Assembly: GCA_017506865.1 (NCBI GenBank)
Contig: JAFCMP010000002.1
Span: forward strand, 806,001-870,000
DNA length: 64,000 nt
DNA from: Tribonema minus
Lineage: Eukaryota > Sar > Xanthophyceae > Tribonematales > Tribonemataceae
Reading direction: 5' to 3'
Shown: one piece after another, positions 1 to 11,884 of the stretch
Layout of the letters: each line of letters starts with the position of its first letter
Numbering within the stretch: position 1 is the stretch's first letter
The notes under the pieces: model-generated
Database searches by the model: none
Told to the model about the DNA's origin: nothing
Seen by the model: only the letters and a program-made list of their open reading frames with translations
Made by a program: the position numbers and the translations under genes

Positions 1-150
1 TCCCCAGCTCCGCGGCCTTCACTTGAGCGTAGCACGTGCCGGTGTGGCCGTCGTCGTAATAAGCACGGGCAGTCGTGGTGGAGCTTGAGCTTGGGACCAC
101 GCACATACCGCCGCAGGAGGCGGTGGTCGTGGGCCAGACCGTACCAACGC
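1..150 (-). CDS. Gene A exon 8, truncated by window edge
   Basis: Acceptor CTGCGCAG at 151-158 followed by (G)VGTVWPTTTASCGGMC, a Ser/Thr stretch, then YYDDGHTGTCYAQVKAAELG. This joins exon 7 as [13 protein letters not shown]. The donor lies beyond the window. Confidence 0.85.
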
Positions 151-3100
151 CTGCGCAGCGCTCAGCGTCGGTCACAAAGCCTTATTAGCGTGCATCAGGA
201 TGCTAGATGTGTGCAGTGCTCAGCGTCATTCGGTCACGAAGCTTACTAGCGTGCATGAGAATGCTAGATGCGCGAGGCGCTCAGCATCGGTCCCGAAGCC
301 GCTTCTTAGCGCGCATCAGGATGCTCGATGTGCGCGGTGCTCAGCGTCGGTCGTGAAGCGGCATATTAGCGCGCATCAGGTTGCTAGATGTGCGCAGCGC
401 TCGGCGCCAGTCAGGTTGCGGCTTGTTGAAGCGCATCAGGATCCTACATGTGCATATCAATGCCCGCGCAGCGCTTGGTGACGCGTCACATTTGGCATGC
501 ATCACGATGACAGCTGGATGCGCGCATGTTGAAGTCCAGGGGCAGTTACGTGCGCAGCGCTTCTGTGAAGTGGCACTTGAACGCGCACGCGGTTGATGAC
601 TTTGTGTGCATCGGGGCACGAAGCGCGCGTGAGCGCCGCTGCAAGGCCGGCGCAGTGCTCAACGCTGGGCGTGAAAAGGTATACTTCTGAAGCACTCCCG
701 AAGTAGTAGCGTGCATTAGGAGGATGGCCGTGCATGCGTGTTGCGGGTGCACGAGATGCAGGCAGCCACGGCTGCAAGGCCTGCGCAGTGCTCAGCGTCG
801 GCCACACTGCGAATTATTAGCATGCTTTGGGAAGATGGAAGGCTTGCGCCGTGCTCAGCGTCGGCCATGAAGCGGTACCGAAGCGGTACATCAACGATTG
901 CATCAGGAGGCCAGGTGCGTGCGTGTGTGCTAGCAAGACGATGCACGTGGAACGCTGTTGCGTGTTGCCTGTGTTGCGGCGCCTGTCACGAGCGGCACAG
1001 GATGATACATTTGTATATCTGTGCGTGTGTGTCTATGTACGCGTAGTGAGTGACAGTGGCGAGATCGATGCTGCCTAGTGCGCCTCACTTCTGCTGTCAA
1101 CTGCAGCCCCGCTCCATCCGATTTTGAAACAGTGGATCGAGGAGACGTGTAGGGATGTCAGAACAGAGCCGTACCAGTGCGCAGTGCCCTATGGCCTCAG
1201 CACTGTCACACAAGATGACCGCATGTGAGTGCGGTTCGAAGTCACCGTACGCATTGCAATATAATACGTGCCCACAGGCATCGGTGACATCGAGTCTACG
1301 CAAGCAAGCCGTCGTCTGTTTGCGACCACATTTTGGTTCGGCGCCAATGTGCGGCAGCGGGGCTACTGGCACTTGTACAGTTTACTCATTCTAAAGCGCA
1401 GTGAAGCGGGTGTTGTCACGACGATTGCATCAGCGGACTAGTTCATATGATTGGCAGTTGTTGGAGCTGGCACCACGCTCAACCGCACGGTGTGAAAGCA
1501 GCTCAAAACGGATGCATACAAGGCGTGGTCACAAGGCAATCAGACAACTGATTGTCTACAGTAGGAGTCCACACCTGACCGCCAATGCCTTTAGGAGTAC
1601 CCGAGGACTTGGGGACACTTTTAAGAATGTACACATCAAAGGAGTATCTGCAAAGGCCCCAGAGGAGGCAGGGTATCCTTTGCGCTGCAAGGATTTGATC
1701 CGATACTTTGATTTTCTTATATTGTGCACTCAACTCTCATTCAATATGAAGTTCAAGCTGAGCATCATCAGTCCATACTCCCCTCATCTGACCATCTCAC
1801 GCAGGATAGCTTTGCCAAGAGAACCATTTGGCACGGGCACCAGTAATACTTGACTCTTATCCCAAACGTTCAACATCTCAACTTCAAGATGAGGCCAAGT
1901 GATCCACCAGGACATGATGGCCCATTTCGTGAAGCACAACACTGAGGAAAAAGTTGTGGGCAATGGGCCTTGCGATGACGACCTGGCATCCCATATATTC
2001 CACTGCTGAACTTATGTTTGAGTTGAGTGATTCACCAACAATGTGGCCCATCTCGTGCAGCATGCCGTGAACAAAGGAGCCATCAGCAATGAGGCTGGCC
2101 GGTTGCATCACCTTGCACAGCGACTCAACTAGTACACTTCGTGTTTGAAACTAGCTGACACACCTACTTAGCACGCATGTACGTGACCCGTCTCATGCAC
2201 TGCGATGTCACAAATGAAGCCGTCATCAGATGTTCAACAGCCGAAGCTCGTGTTTGAGGTGACTTGAAGTGACTCACCCAGGACGTGGCCCATTTCGTGC
2301 AGCAAAACGTCTATGAAGGAGCCATCGGCAATAAGACCCGCGACGTCGTCCTGGTCAAACTTCATGATGCCGGAAATCGGAAGCTGGCTGTCGCTGCGCA
2401 CATAGATTGGGCCGGCCGAACCCAGGATTGTGCCTGGACCATCTGCTCGCAGCGTGCGCAAGGGGGGGGAGGGGGGAGAATTCGGGAGGGTACAAATGTT
2501 TGGATCGAGCGGCAAGCATAACAGGCTGTGACTGTGCATACGCATGGGTGCGTATGCCAGTGTTCGCACACAGACCACTGGCAGAGCACATGTTTGGCGA
2601 GTTGGTCGAGGCGAGAAGGGCGTACTGTGGTATGCATGAGCAGGACAAGTGCAGAGGGGTGCATGTTATAGTATGCATATTATGCGGAGCTAGCGCATTT
2701 GAAGTGCCTGGCCCGGAGTCCGCTGGCGGCGCATGCGCAAGGTGGGTAGGTCGGTATGAGTGGCACGTACGCTTGTGCGCGTGTGCACCGGTGCGCGCGT
2801 GCAGGTGCGTTTCCCCGCGAGGCATTGCAAGTACTGGTTAGCGCGCACTGGCAGGTGCGGTCATGAGGTATCTGTTGTGGAGGGAGGCACGTGCATTGCA
2901 TGATCTGGAGCGAGCGCAGAAGAGCGGCATCGCAGGGCGGGCGCAGGGGGGGGGTTCACCTAGCCCGCCAGTGAGGTATGGGTGGCGCTTACATCATGTG
3001 CACACCCGTGTGTGTGCGCACGCAGCGGGGTGCGTTTGCCTGCGCCGTACTGACAATTAGGTAAGCGGGTGCAGTCAACACGTGACGCATGGACTCGGAG

Positions 3101-6100
3101 GCATGCACGTTGCATGATGTCACATTGATGTGGAACGAGCGCGGGAGCTGCAGTGCAGGCCGCTCTGCAGGCAGAGAACATCGGCCTACGGAGTGCTGCA
3201 ATGACAAAGCCCTCCGCACAAGCGGCACCACGTGTCGCGCCTGCAAGTTTTCTGTTGATGCATACCTACCCATTGATCAGATAAATGCTGAGCCTGCATA
3301 CCTTTTGAAGGTCTCCAGCTTTGTCAGCCTGACGGTGCCAACAGGCGGGAGCCTAATAGGTACACGGACAACACGGTACCACAGGATGCCATGGCCTGTG
3401 GAAGCGTGCTGCCGGCGTGAACTTCAAGCGCATGATGGCCGCAGAAGTGAGGCACACCAGCACTGCAGTAGCGCTCATCCCGCAGTGCACTGATACCGAA
3501 AGCGAACTTCCCGCCGTTAACTTCAAGTCTATTGCCAGAAGGGTGTTCGCAGCCGTCCGTACTCACATGGTATGTGCGCTGTGTACCTTTGATCATATAG
3601 ATCGATGCATGTGGAAATTGCGTGTTGAGAACGAGTGCTGCAGCAATGCGACTGAGCACTTGAATGTAGTGTACTGGTGGACATAATGTGTAGCAGATGT
3701 TTGTGACTCACCGATGTATGTCACTGCCGCGGCGATCACGACGTCGTCCACAGGACCCTGCACAGCAAAACGCCAAAGATATATTGGAATTAGGGCTAAG
3801 GTGCGTGTCCCAAAAAAAGAAGAAGGGGCACGAACATCACGTGAGCACCAGCTGTTGGGCGGGAGACAGAGGATCTGCATGCGTGCAAAAAGTTTTAGCA
3901 TCCTTGTGCACAGAAGACAACATGTGCAGCGTGCTCATCAGAGATGGTCAGCTGGAAAAGAAGCACGCACAGCTCAAGTTGAAGTTAAAGCGCACTAGTC
4001 CACCACCCATTGGCAGCCAAAGCTACTAGTACCAGCTGCGCACGATGCAATGCCGCATGTGTGGGAGTAATTCCCCAATTCCCGCATTCTTCCATATTGA
4101 TGTAGCACTTCGACCCAGCTCCAATTCAATAATATTAGTAGCGACGGCTGTGCTGCATGGTGCAGCGCGGACCTTTGGTGGCGCGTTTTACCACTAATCT
4201 GGGCGCTTTGAACACTCATCACTGGGCCTCTTCATGGCCGGTGCGAAATCTGGAACGATGGCGCGAGCAGCAACAATGTGACTTCCCTCTTCATACATAC
4301 TGTATATGCATGCAGCATATACAGGCATCGGGGCTGCAAGTGTGTCCCGCTGTGCGCAAGACGCACTCAGTGTGCATACCACCTTCATTTATGTAGTGTT
4401 TTACAGAGCGAATAAAGATAAATAATGTTCTGAACCTGCGGAAGTACTGGTCTCCAGGTATGCGGGCGCTGCCATGGCTACTACTAGTAGGGTTAGGGTT
4501 GCAAGTGGTCCACATCGATCACCCAAATAACATCAAAGCTTTTGACCCCATTAACTGGTCTTCCAGAGTGCGGGTGTCAGTTTTTGATGGTGGCGCAAAT
4601 CGAGCACAAAGAACGGGTGAAAGGAAGGAGGCAGTTGTTTGATTTACGGCAATGTGACGCATGTTGGGGTGCCAGCTGTACACTGACGGTGCCTCGACTA
4701 CTTACCGTATAGGCAACGTTGAATAAGTTGTAGAACCAGTCAGTTCCATCTGAGGGCACATCAGGCACGTCGGCCGTGATGATAGACGTCCACCTGAGCG
4801 ATGAGGCAGGGAAAGGGGTGGCGCTGTCATTGTCCACGTCTGCGTCAATGTCGATGAATATATCCGCCTGAGTCAACGTGTTACAAGAACCAAGATGTGT
4901 CGGCCCGTGGGCGCACGCTGACAGTCACAACCAAACCAGACCGTCTTGCGTTTGGCATGAAGGCAGGCATACCCAGCCAGCAACTGGGGGGTTCCGCTCT
5001 CAGGGCAGCGTTCATCACATGTGCACAGTGTGCGCCCAGGTGTTGTCGATACACCTTGGACGCATCTCGGTACCTGTACGACACGATGCGTTGTATCACA
5101 ACACTTGGGCGCAACAGCAGTCACTGTGCTCAGCGTGCTGCTCACCTTGCTGCCGCCGTGGCGAAGAGGGCCTTGACATCCGCCGTTGTGCCGGGCGCAA
5201 ACACAAACTGGATGTTGTAGCCGGCTCTGGGAGGAGTGGGCTTTGACGTCGGCTTGCGCGTCGGTTTGCGGGTGGTCGCGGCCACGGTGGGCCTGTTGAG
5301 CAATGACACACAACCGTGAATACAAGCCGGTATGAGTGCGTGGCTACAGCCGCAACTGGCGTGTTACTAAGTAGTACCTTCACTAGCCTCTGAGAGCAGC
5401 AAATTTGTAAGCGCAACTGCTGTACACATCTGCTTCCCCACAAGGCTTGGTGGCAGTTGCTTGGTGGCAGTTGCACGCATGGAATTCTGTGCAGCAACAA
5501 CTCGGATGGGCTTGCGATCATGTGGGGGGCAGCATGTACGGTGACGCTGCTTGCACTACCGCGACACGAATGAACATGATGTGAGCCGTACGTAGTAGGA
5601 GCCTCCGAGAGTTATACGCAACTTCTTGGCTTCACACGCGCTCAGACTCAGGTTGCAAACAAAACACTTCAACAATGATCTCAGGGAGACTGTTCTGTCT
5701 AACGTACAGAACAAAGGGACACAACGAAACGTTGGACAATTTGGACATGAACTGCAGTGCAGGGCAGTGCTCTCAGAAGGCTCAAGTTGAAGTGTGACAC
5801 GCATACCTACGCCTTGGCTGCTCGCTCTGCGGCACATGCTTTCATGGGCTAAGCCTCCATGGGCATGCATTGCAATAAAGCTTTGCTTCACCTCGGGCTG
5901 GGTTAGGGTTAGGCTTACTACTAGTAGTAGTAGTACATATAGAGGCCCATGAAGTGCACAGGGCCACGTGTACAGGTTCAATAATGCCGCCTTCTTGTGC
6001 GTGGCAGCTCAGCAACACTAAAAGCGGACCGGGACCTGTTATGCTGCGGTAGCACAACGCTGAACGAGCCTCTGAGTGTTCAAGCTATTGGCGTGCCGCA

Positions 6101-9100
6101 TTGCACTGCAGGCAACGGCACGAGCTGCTGCTGTGTGCGACTTGAATGCAAGCGCACACACCCGGTCAGCCTGAGGAATACAACCTCTCTACAGTGACTA
6201 GGAGTACATTTCGTAGTGCATGTCCACAAATCTTACACGTGCTGCAGGCCCTGGGTCACAAGTTCAAGCAATGCTAGCCCCCAAATCATTATGGCAGAGC
6301 TCCGAGTCAGCTCACTTGGCGGTCGGCTTTCTTGTCGGCTTGGCCGTGGGCTTGGCGGTCGTGGGCTTGGCGGTCGTGGGCTTGACGGTCGTGGGCTGCA
6401 CCGTGGTCGGCTTGCGCGTGGGGCGGCGCGTTGGCGCCGCCGCTGGCTGCAGTTCCGCACGGCAGTCGCAAGCAGGAGTCAGGGTAAGCATTGCAAGTGA
6501 AACTTCAAAGTTTGTGGAATTTAAAGTTGAATTGCAGATTGCGGGGTGGCATGGCACGTACTGGTAGGCCTGCCTGCAATCCACATCTCGCCGTTGCCTG
6601 TGGTACAGCAGTCACGACCACTGCGGCAGGAGCAGGCAATCATCCAGGCTCAAGTTGCGGTTGAAATTCAGATTGTGTGGCGGGGCGGCGCATGGGCCTG
6701 CTTGTGGTTGGTGTCTCCATCGGCTGCGGCACGCAGTCATTGTGCGTCCAGGTGTTGTCGACTTATGTGCCATGCACGTGTCTCGGTGCCTGTACGACGC
6801 ATGTTTCGACAACACCTAGACGCACATCATAAGCAGGGGTTTGAGCGGATTATCCACTCAGTAGCAGGCTGGCAACATGAAGCTGGTGCGCAAATTGCCA
6901 AAAACTGCAGTCATCACCAGGAACATCGACAACAAGCACTGTAACACTTCAAGTTCAATAGCACTTTATGCCAGCGTCGCCGTCGGCTTCGGCAGAACAA
7001 TCGCAAGCACAGCACTGCCAGGTGCTGAACATTTGACCACAGCCTTAGGCACTTAGTAGTAGCAGGAACACATCCATTTCAGATGCCGTTGTGCGCCCAG
7101 GTGTTGCATCGACAATGTCGTACAGGTACCGAGATGCGTTGCATCGACAACACCTGGGCGCACACAGACATCCGTCCTTGCTTGGGTCCCGGGACACTCA
7201 AGTTCAACTTTGAAATTAGCCTAGTAGTAGTAGTAGTACGACGTTTCAAGTTTATACATGCAGGCTCGAGTAGTCCATGAGCTCTGTCAGACTCAGGCTG
7301 CAGTCACACCACCGTACATTCAGGTTGTGACATTGCAACATCGCACACATGGAAGGTACCACGTCGGCAGCGCACACTGCACTTGGCATTAAATTTTCCG
7401 AAGTTAGCCTGGCAGTGCCCCCCCGGGCCTGTTCAGCAAATGGCTTCAACTGCAAAGTAAACATACGTATGTGGCTGCCGCCACTGACTGGACATGCGGT
7501 GCTCACCTGCCCTGAGGGTGCGGAGGCAAGGCTACGGCGCCGCGCGCCTGCCACTGGAATGGCGGCACTCACAGAGGGCAGCGCCGCGCCGGCGTCCGCC
7601 ACTGGCAGCCTTGCGCTGTCCTGCTGGTCTGCCGCAGCGCCACGGCTGTTGTGCAGAGTCTGACGTAACGTTTGCAGTCAAAGGCAACATACACTGTCAA
7701 TCTCAATGTCTTACTAAGAATTTCAGCCTATACGTTAGCAATAGTCTTGAAGATTATTTCCAAAGTTTAGTTCTGTAGGTATTGCACCCTCAGGCTGGGC
7801 CAGGCTGGCGGTAAGCACCGTGACGCCGACCGGACTTACAACTAGTTGTCACTAGTAATAGTCTAAGAGTCACACCGTTGCATACTGTCTGACTTGAACT
7901 TTGCAAGAATTCCAGATATTGCACGCGCTGTCGCACGAATGTCTTTGCATCTGCCACGATTTTTGCCTGGTGCTAGACCGTGACCGTCACTGTGATGCCA
8001 GTCACTGTCACAGTGGCCCACGGTGGCGGCTGCTGCCCTGTGGACACTCAGTGTACTACAGTAACTATAGTACTGGTAGGACACTCAGTGTACTGGTAGT
8101 ACTTACTGATTCAGAAGTAGGCGGAGGCGGCCCCGTCTACTAGTAGGTCCCAGCACGATATGATATCTGTAGATACTAACTTTGTGAGTGTTTGTTTTTT
8201 ATATGGTGCTCGAAATATCCCAGCGGGGAAAGCCTGCACGAGCTCAATAGGGGCATACGTAATGGTATCGTACTACATAGTGTACGGTGTGCGGTCATAG
8301 CCTACAACTTTTACTCATCCAAAGCTCAGATCAGCTTGTGATGCCAATTGACTCCACTGGAATGGCATTTTAAGTTCAACAAGTTGTGGCGCACGGCAAG
8401 TGGACACCATGGCAGGTCCTGGGCAGCCTGAGTTTAACTTATCTTTTTTGTGGTACCCATTACCTTTGAAATGTTGGTACCTTCAGTCAATTATTGTTGA
8501 ATGCAGTGCGTCACTCAAGTTCGATGACACGACTCTCGCAGAGTCTACAAGTAGTACCAGACGAACTTATTGAAGAACTTCAAGTATTATTGTACTTCCG
8601 AAGTACAATTATTCAATTTCAACTTGTACGTAATATTAGCAGAAAAAAATATTATACATCAATGATGGGGAAAAATATATTGTAGCGTCAAGTCACTGTG
8701 TAAGTAGTACTTTAAATTGAGCCGGCTGGTTCACTGACACCATGTGCACTGCACTGAGTGGCACTGAAGGGGCCCCGGATCGCAGTTGCTAGGATTAGGG
8801 CTGCGCTTTCCAGTGCACTGTAAATGGGGCTATAGCAGCAAGTTATCATGGTGTATCTCCAGGGCTGCACCTCAAGCTCGTAGGGACACGTACCGTACTA
8901 CTAGTAGCAGGGCGTTCAGAAATGATCTGTTGATGAGTGTAGGCGCCATTCTGAGTCGATATGGCAAGACGGGCGACTCGGACGTCCTCCAGCCAGTGGA
9001 GGCCCAAAGCATAGGTGGACTGGCTAACTTTGGAGCGTAGGACCTAGTAGTCGATTGAAGGCTTGCTAATTTTTAGCCGCCAGCTTCAAGTTACATTGCC

Positions 9101-10781
9101 ATGTGAGAGAATTCAATGTGAATTCCAACAGCTCACTGACCAGCCTACTAGTAGTACTGTGATTGACTCAGAGGAAAAAAAAGTTTTGAGTACAATCACA
9201 AACTCAACATCTGCAAGCTCAGCTGCTGATACTACTTCTTGAAATGCACTACGGTAGTAGATAGCAAGACTTCAAGTTGATGTAGTTCAAGTTGACCTGC
9301 CATCATGGCGGTCAGTGAGTGTCCTAGCACCGCCAACTCAGTCAACTTGAAGGCTTGAAGCTCTCATCATAGCATGATGTCACTTTCAACTGCGTTTACA
9401 AGTGCGCTGTGACTCGGAGCAACATGTTGCACAGTCACTGTGCCACACTGTCTGACACAGGTTTACTCTGAGCATTGCGAAATTAGTTACCGCCCCACGG
9501 GCGTAAACCCTTAAAGGCTTTAAGTTAGTAGGCTTCAGAATTTGCTCACCAAGTCTTGCGATAACATTATCATGAATGTAATAGACTGAGTCATGACTTC
9601 TTGGTTAAGAAGGCTTTTGTTCATGCATGTACTATAGTACAAGTAACCTATTGAATATCCTATTACATGTAAATATTTTCGACGCTCACTGGCAGGATCA
9701 TCGTGAGGCATCCCACGTTAAAATTTTGTCTTGAACAAAATGTTCGGTTGTGAAGGATTTGCCAAGTAGAAAACAAGTTCAAGTACGACTTGAAATTGCG
9801 AAAGTGCTCCTCATCACGTCCGAACCAACTTCAACACAAGTGCCTTCACCTCATTACCTCAATATCATATTGCAGTGCAGCAGCAAAGTTCAACGCTGCG
9901 AGTCAAGCGCAGGCTGGCCGGCGGGCAGCCTGAGCCTCTGAGGGTTTTGAAAAACTTTTGATGATCTGAGAGTCTGAGACTTGGCATTATTTCAAAAGTG
10001 GGTTATGCTGGGGTCTCTGGTTTCCCACTGCAAGTCCTGTTTTTCACATCAACTGTCGCGATACGAGCATACTTCCAGGCCTTCTGTATCTTGCATATAC
10101 CTTGCATTCAAAGTTTGCATACTAATAGTATTAGGGTTTCCGCTCACAATTAGTTGTCAATGACTGGCGAATTTCAAAGCTGAGTACATACTACGCTGCT
10201 GGCTGCTGCGTTGACGCAAGCTTTTCGATTTGCATACCGGGTTGCCTATTAGGCAACCCGGCCTCCCTTGGCCTGCCTTTATAAATACAAGTCCATACGT
10301 ACATACTACGCCTCAAAGCTTCATATATAAATCAGGACTAACTCCATGAGATATGCGATTGCAGCTACCTGTATTATGAGCACAGTGACAGGATCTTCAT
10401 CAATGCATATTGGCACCATGTCTCGTTTTCAATCTAGGCTTCACGAAGTCTGCACCAGCACGGCGCCGCCAAGACCGAACGGCGGCCTTCGAGGCCTTCA
10501 AGTTGGAGGCTGCCTCAGTCGTGTACCATAACCGGATACAAAGCTTGCCGGACGCACACTGATGTAAATGCAATCTGCACGCGCTTCTGAGAGATGCAAT
10601 GGTAAGTACATGCATGCATGCATGACGCGCTCTCTCACACACAGCTCTCAGACAGATTACGCCGAAGGCCGGCCCATCGTCAACGGCTCTGCGACTAAGA
10701 AAAGCAAATCACGCGACTTACGTGAGAGGCGACACCGTAGCTCAGCGCCAGCAGCAGCGCCGTGAGCCGGAGGATATCCAT
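1..10781 (-). CDS. Gene A: leishmanolysin-like (M8) zinc metallopeptidase, 5' eight exons (partial at window edge)
   Basis: Predicted secreted zinc metallopeptidase, read on the minus strand from exon 1 at 10781 down to exon 8, which is cut by the left edge. Exons: 10722-10781, 7507-7659, 6316-6446, 5146-5292, 4706-4793, 3712-3757, 2278-2442 and 1-150. All introns are GT-AG, and exon lengths and phases match genes B and C. Visible parts are a hydrophobic signal peptide, an Ala/Ser/Arg-rich segment, a KPT-repeat linker, the fold core (FVFAPGTTADVKALF), [37 protein letters not shown] with two Zn-binding His and the catalytic Glu, then VGTVWP. Exon differences from B and C are often at third codon positions, so I infer selection on protein. 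Introns make up about 90% of the span. The third His and the C-terminus lie outside the window. Confidence 0.85.
160..960. repeat. Minisatellite derived from exon 8 acceptor, gene A intron 7
   Basis: About 60-bp units with the core GCGCAGCGCTCAGCGTCGGT CA and GCATCAGGATGCTAGATGTG. On the minus strand each unit carries the CTGAGCGCTGCGCA acceptor-like sequence of exon 8. Units decay away from the exon. Confidence 0.8.
961..1789. other. Middle of gene A intron 7: nothing recognised
   Basis: Between the two exon-derived arrays. It has short open frames on both strands with no recognisable motif and no counterpart in genes B and C that I could align by eye. Confidence 0.4.
1790..2277 (-). repeat. 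Decayed tandem copies of exon 7 3' half, gene A intron 7
   Basis: Minus-strand pieces reading [20 protein letters not shown] (about 2035-2110) and [10 protein letters not shown] (about 1910-1950), plus weaker ones near 1800 and 2180-2240. Spaced about 115-150 bp. The clearest keeps a donor-like GTGA. Confidence 0.75.
2278..2442 (-). CDS. Gene A exon 7 (HExxH active site)
   Basis: 165 nt. Encodes [35 protein letters not shown] and [10 protein letters not shown] with the catalytic HExxH. Acceptor GAGCAG; donor GTGAGT lies directly after the first base of the Gly codon. The downstream intron holds decayed copies of this exon's 3' half. Confidence 0.9.
3712..3757 (-). CDS. Gene A exon 6 (46-nt micro-exon)
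   Basis: Acceptor GTGCAG, donor GTGAGT, phase 0 to 1. Encodes [15 protein letters not shown], a conserved strand just before the DGPG loop of exon 7. Confidence 0.85.
4706..4793 (-). CDS. Gene A exon 5
   Basis: 88 nt, acceptor CTCAG, donor GTAAGT. Encodes (R)[16 protein letters not shown]...VAYT. The RW..IIT.D.PD motif is the usual continuation of exon 4 in this peptidase family. Confidence 0.85.
5029..5113. mobile_element. Fold-back MITE copy 1
   Basis: TGTGCGCCCAGGTGTTGTCG at one end and its imperfect complement at the other. Flanked by ACAG direct repeats if two terminal bases were lost. Intron 4 edge of gene A, just outside exon 4. Confidence 0.7.
5146..5292 (-). CDS. Gene A exon 4 (start of peptidase domain)
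   Basis: 147 nt, acceptor CAACAG, donor GTGAGC. It finishes the KPT linker and then encodes GYNIQFVFAPGTTADVKALF-ATAAAR, the first strand and helix typical of leishmanolysin-like catalytic domains. It ends two bases into the Arg codon. Confidence 0.85.
6316..6446 (-). CDS. Gene A exon 3 (KPT-repeat linker)
   Basis: 131 nt, phase 0 to 2, acceptor CTGCAG and donor GTGAGC. It encodes [15 protein letters not shown] followed by KPTT/KPTA repeats. This is a low-complexity, potentially O-glycosylated linker. It is the shortest of the three paralogues here (131 nt, against 182 in B and 146 in C). Confidence 0.8.
6741..6826. mobile_element. Fold-back MITE copy 2
   Basis: TGTGCGTCCAGGTGTTGTCG ... ACACCTAGACGCACA, flanked on both sides by TCAT (4-bp target duplication). 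Intron 2 of gene A. Confidence 0.85.
7090..7164. mobile_element. Fold-back MITE copy 3
   Basis: TGTGCGCCCAGGTGTTGCAT ... ATCGACAACACCTGGGCGCA CA. The 75-bp element is almost entirely an inverted repeat. No clear target duplication. Confidence 0.75.
7507..7659 (-). CDS. Gene A exon 2
   Basis: 51 codons, phase 0 to 0, between an acceptor ending GTCAG and a donor GTGAGC. It begins TLHNSRGAA and ends [12 protein letters not shown]. Frame choice rests on paralogue comparison: indels are multiples of three and the CTT/CTG/CTC and CCC/CCA changes are silent. Likely a propeptide or spacer; the Arg run could be a processing site (inference). Confidence 0.75.
8771..9060 (+). mobile_element. Old LINE-3-like fragment in intron 1 of gene A (orthologous copies in B and C)
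   Basis: AGTTGCTAGGATTAGGGCTG CGCTTTCCA matches the LINE-3 segment at 11493. Equivalent diverged blocks sit in intron 1 of gene B (32780-33070, duplicated 35665-35955) and gene C (60430-60600). This shows an insertion older than the array. Confidence 0.55.
10201..10302 (+). mobile_element. LINE-1 3' tail relic with 12-bp inverted repeat, gene A intron 1
   Basis: CTGCGTTGACGCAAGCTTTT ... ATAAATACAAGTCCATACGT matches the LINE-1 3' end. Unlike other copies it holds a perfect 12-bp inverted repeat with a 1-nt spacer (10237-10261). Confidence 0.8.
10722..10781 (-). CDS. Gene A exon 1 (signal peptide)
   Basis: Twenty codons starting [13 protein letters not shown] and ending ...GVASH, directly followed by the donor GTAAGT; phase 0. 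The hydrophobic core and short length fit a secretory signal peptide. The ATG is chosen because the same start and donor recur in genes B and C. Confidence 0.85.
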
Positions 10782-11170
10782 GTTGCCAGTCGCGCGTGTG
10801 TGCCTGCACTCGCCTTGCCTGCTTCGCGAGAGGAGTTAGCGAAAGGAGTAGTCGCAGCGAAAGTCAGAAGAAGCTGCGAACAGTCAGACAAGCCGAGAGG
10901 GCCTCTAGCTGCTAGGAGGGGGTCTAAAAGGGGAAGGGGAGGGGGCCAGTGTACAAAGTAAACTTTGAAGTTTGACGTCTGCCATGACCTTGAAGTGCCG
11001 TGTGAAGTGCTGCCCGGCAGTGCCGTGTGAAGTGCTGCCCGGCAGTGCCGTGAATATATCAAGCTTGAAGTGCACTACTCAGTGCCTGAAGGGGGCATGC
11101 AGACCTCGAGGCGTGGGGTGGCCCAGGGGTGAAGAGCGTTCTAGTAGTCTAGCAGCGTGGCAACTGTCAT
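10782..11170 (-). promoter_or_regulatory. Putative 5' UTR/promoter region of gene A
   Basis: Holds the same conserved blocks as gene B. About 25 bp containing GAAGTGCTGCCCGGCAGTGC is directly repeated twice here (about 10994-11052) but is single in gene B. Confidence 0.45.
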
Positions 11171-11459
11171 GACATGACATCATGGGTATTTTGGGGGTAA
11201 TATTTGGGGTCCGGCGCAGAGGCAATTACATTTGCATCAACTTGAATGCTGGGCCCCATTCGCCTTCAAGTTGGTATATATGTATACCACGTATATACCC
11301 ACGTGGGTACCCGGGACTTGATCTAGTCCCCGCGGGTGAACTTGCCCCTCAATCATGATGGACAGTGCACCAGTCAATCCCTGTTCAACGAAGTTTGAAA
11401 CTACATGTGCACACTCAGGCTGGTGCATATTCTCCTTGCCATGCTCGTAGAGCGACTTT

Positions 11460-11805
11460 GGCCCGGCGGAGGCGGCGCTTAAGGGAATTCCAGTTGCTAG
11501 GATTCGGGCTGCGCTTTCCACTGCGTTGCAAATGGGGTTATCTCTGAGTCAGCGAGTGATGGCGTATCTGGCAGCGCCGTCTCCTGGGGGCAGTAGCGGG
11601 GGTTCTGACGCGGACGGAGTCCTCCTGGAAGCCCTTCTGTAGCCTACTGTAGTAGGGGGCTTGGCGGTCAGTGACCGCCGCGTTTGATAGTGTAGATAGC
11701 GCATGTGTCACACATTTGACACAGCACATGTGTACACGAGTTGCATATTATGTGTTTCATAGGGTTTCCGCCCCTCGAGCGGAAGTAAATAAAGTACCAA
11801 TGGGC
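11460..11805 (+). mobile_element. LINE-3 3' end (truncated copy)
   Basis: Matches the minus-strand relic at 59395-60105 over about 300 bp and ends with TTTCCGCCCCTCGAGCGGAA and GTAAATAAAGTACC, a hairpin plus A-rich tail like the other LINE 3' ends here. Confidence 0.7.
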
Positions 11806-11884
11806 GTTGTATCAACACAGGCACAAAGGTGCATTTTTTTGACAACATCTGGGTGCACAGTTGCAACATGTTGTCACTGACAAG

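Larger units (their letters stand above)
7660..10721. other. Gene A intron 1 (3.06 kb): no gene seen
   Basis: Aligns piecemeal with intron 1 of genes B and C. Contains the old LINE-3-like block and the LINE-1 tail relic, otherwise many TTCAAGTT motifs and short CTAGTA palindromes. Confidence 0.6.

Noticed and set aside
200-619. Short His/Cys/Arg-rich ORFs on both strands (200-619) as small genes
   Set aside because: They are translations of the about 60-bp minisatellite in intron 7 and have no conserved frame in the B and C arrays.
160-960. CRISPR-like array of spaced repeats
   Set aside because: Units are contiguous, diverged, lack unique spacers, and the window is eukaryotic.
1225-1260. 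Possible tRNA T-loop (GGTTCGAAGTC)
   Set aside because: No acceptor stem or anticodon arm could be built around it. No tRNA or rRNA gene was found elsewhere by eye.
6233-6567. Leu/Gly/Arg- and Pro/Ser/Arg-rich ORFs over exon 3
   Set aside because: Other-frame shadows of the KPT repeat; only the KPT frame has matching splice sites and phase in all three genes.
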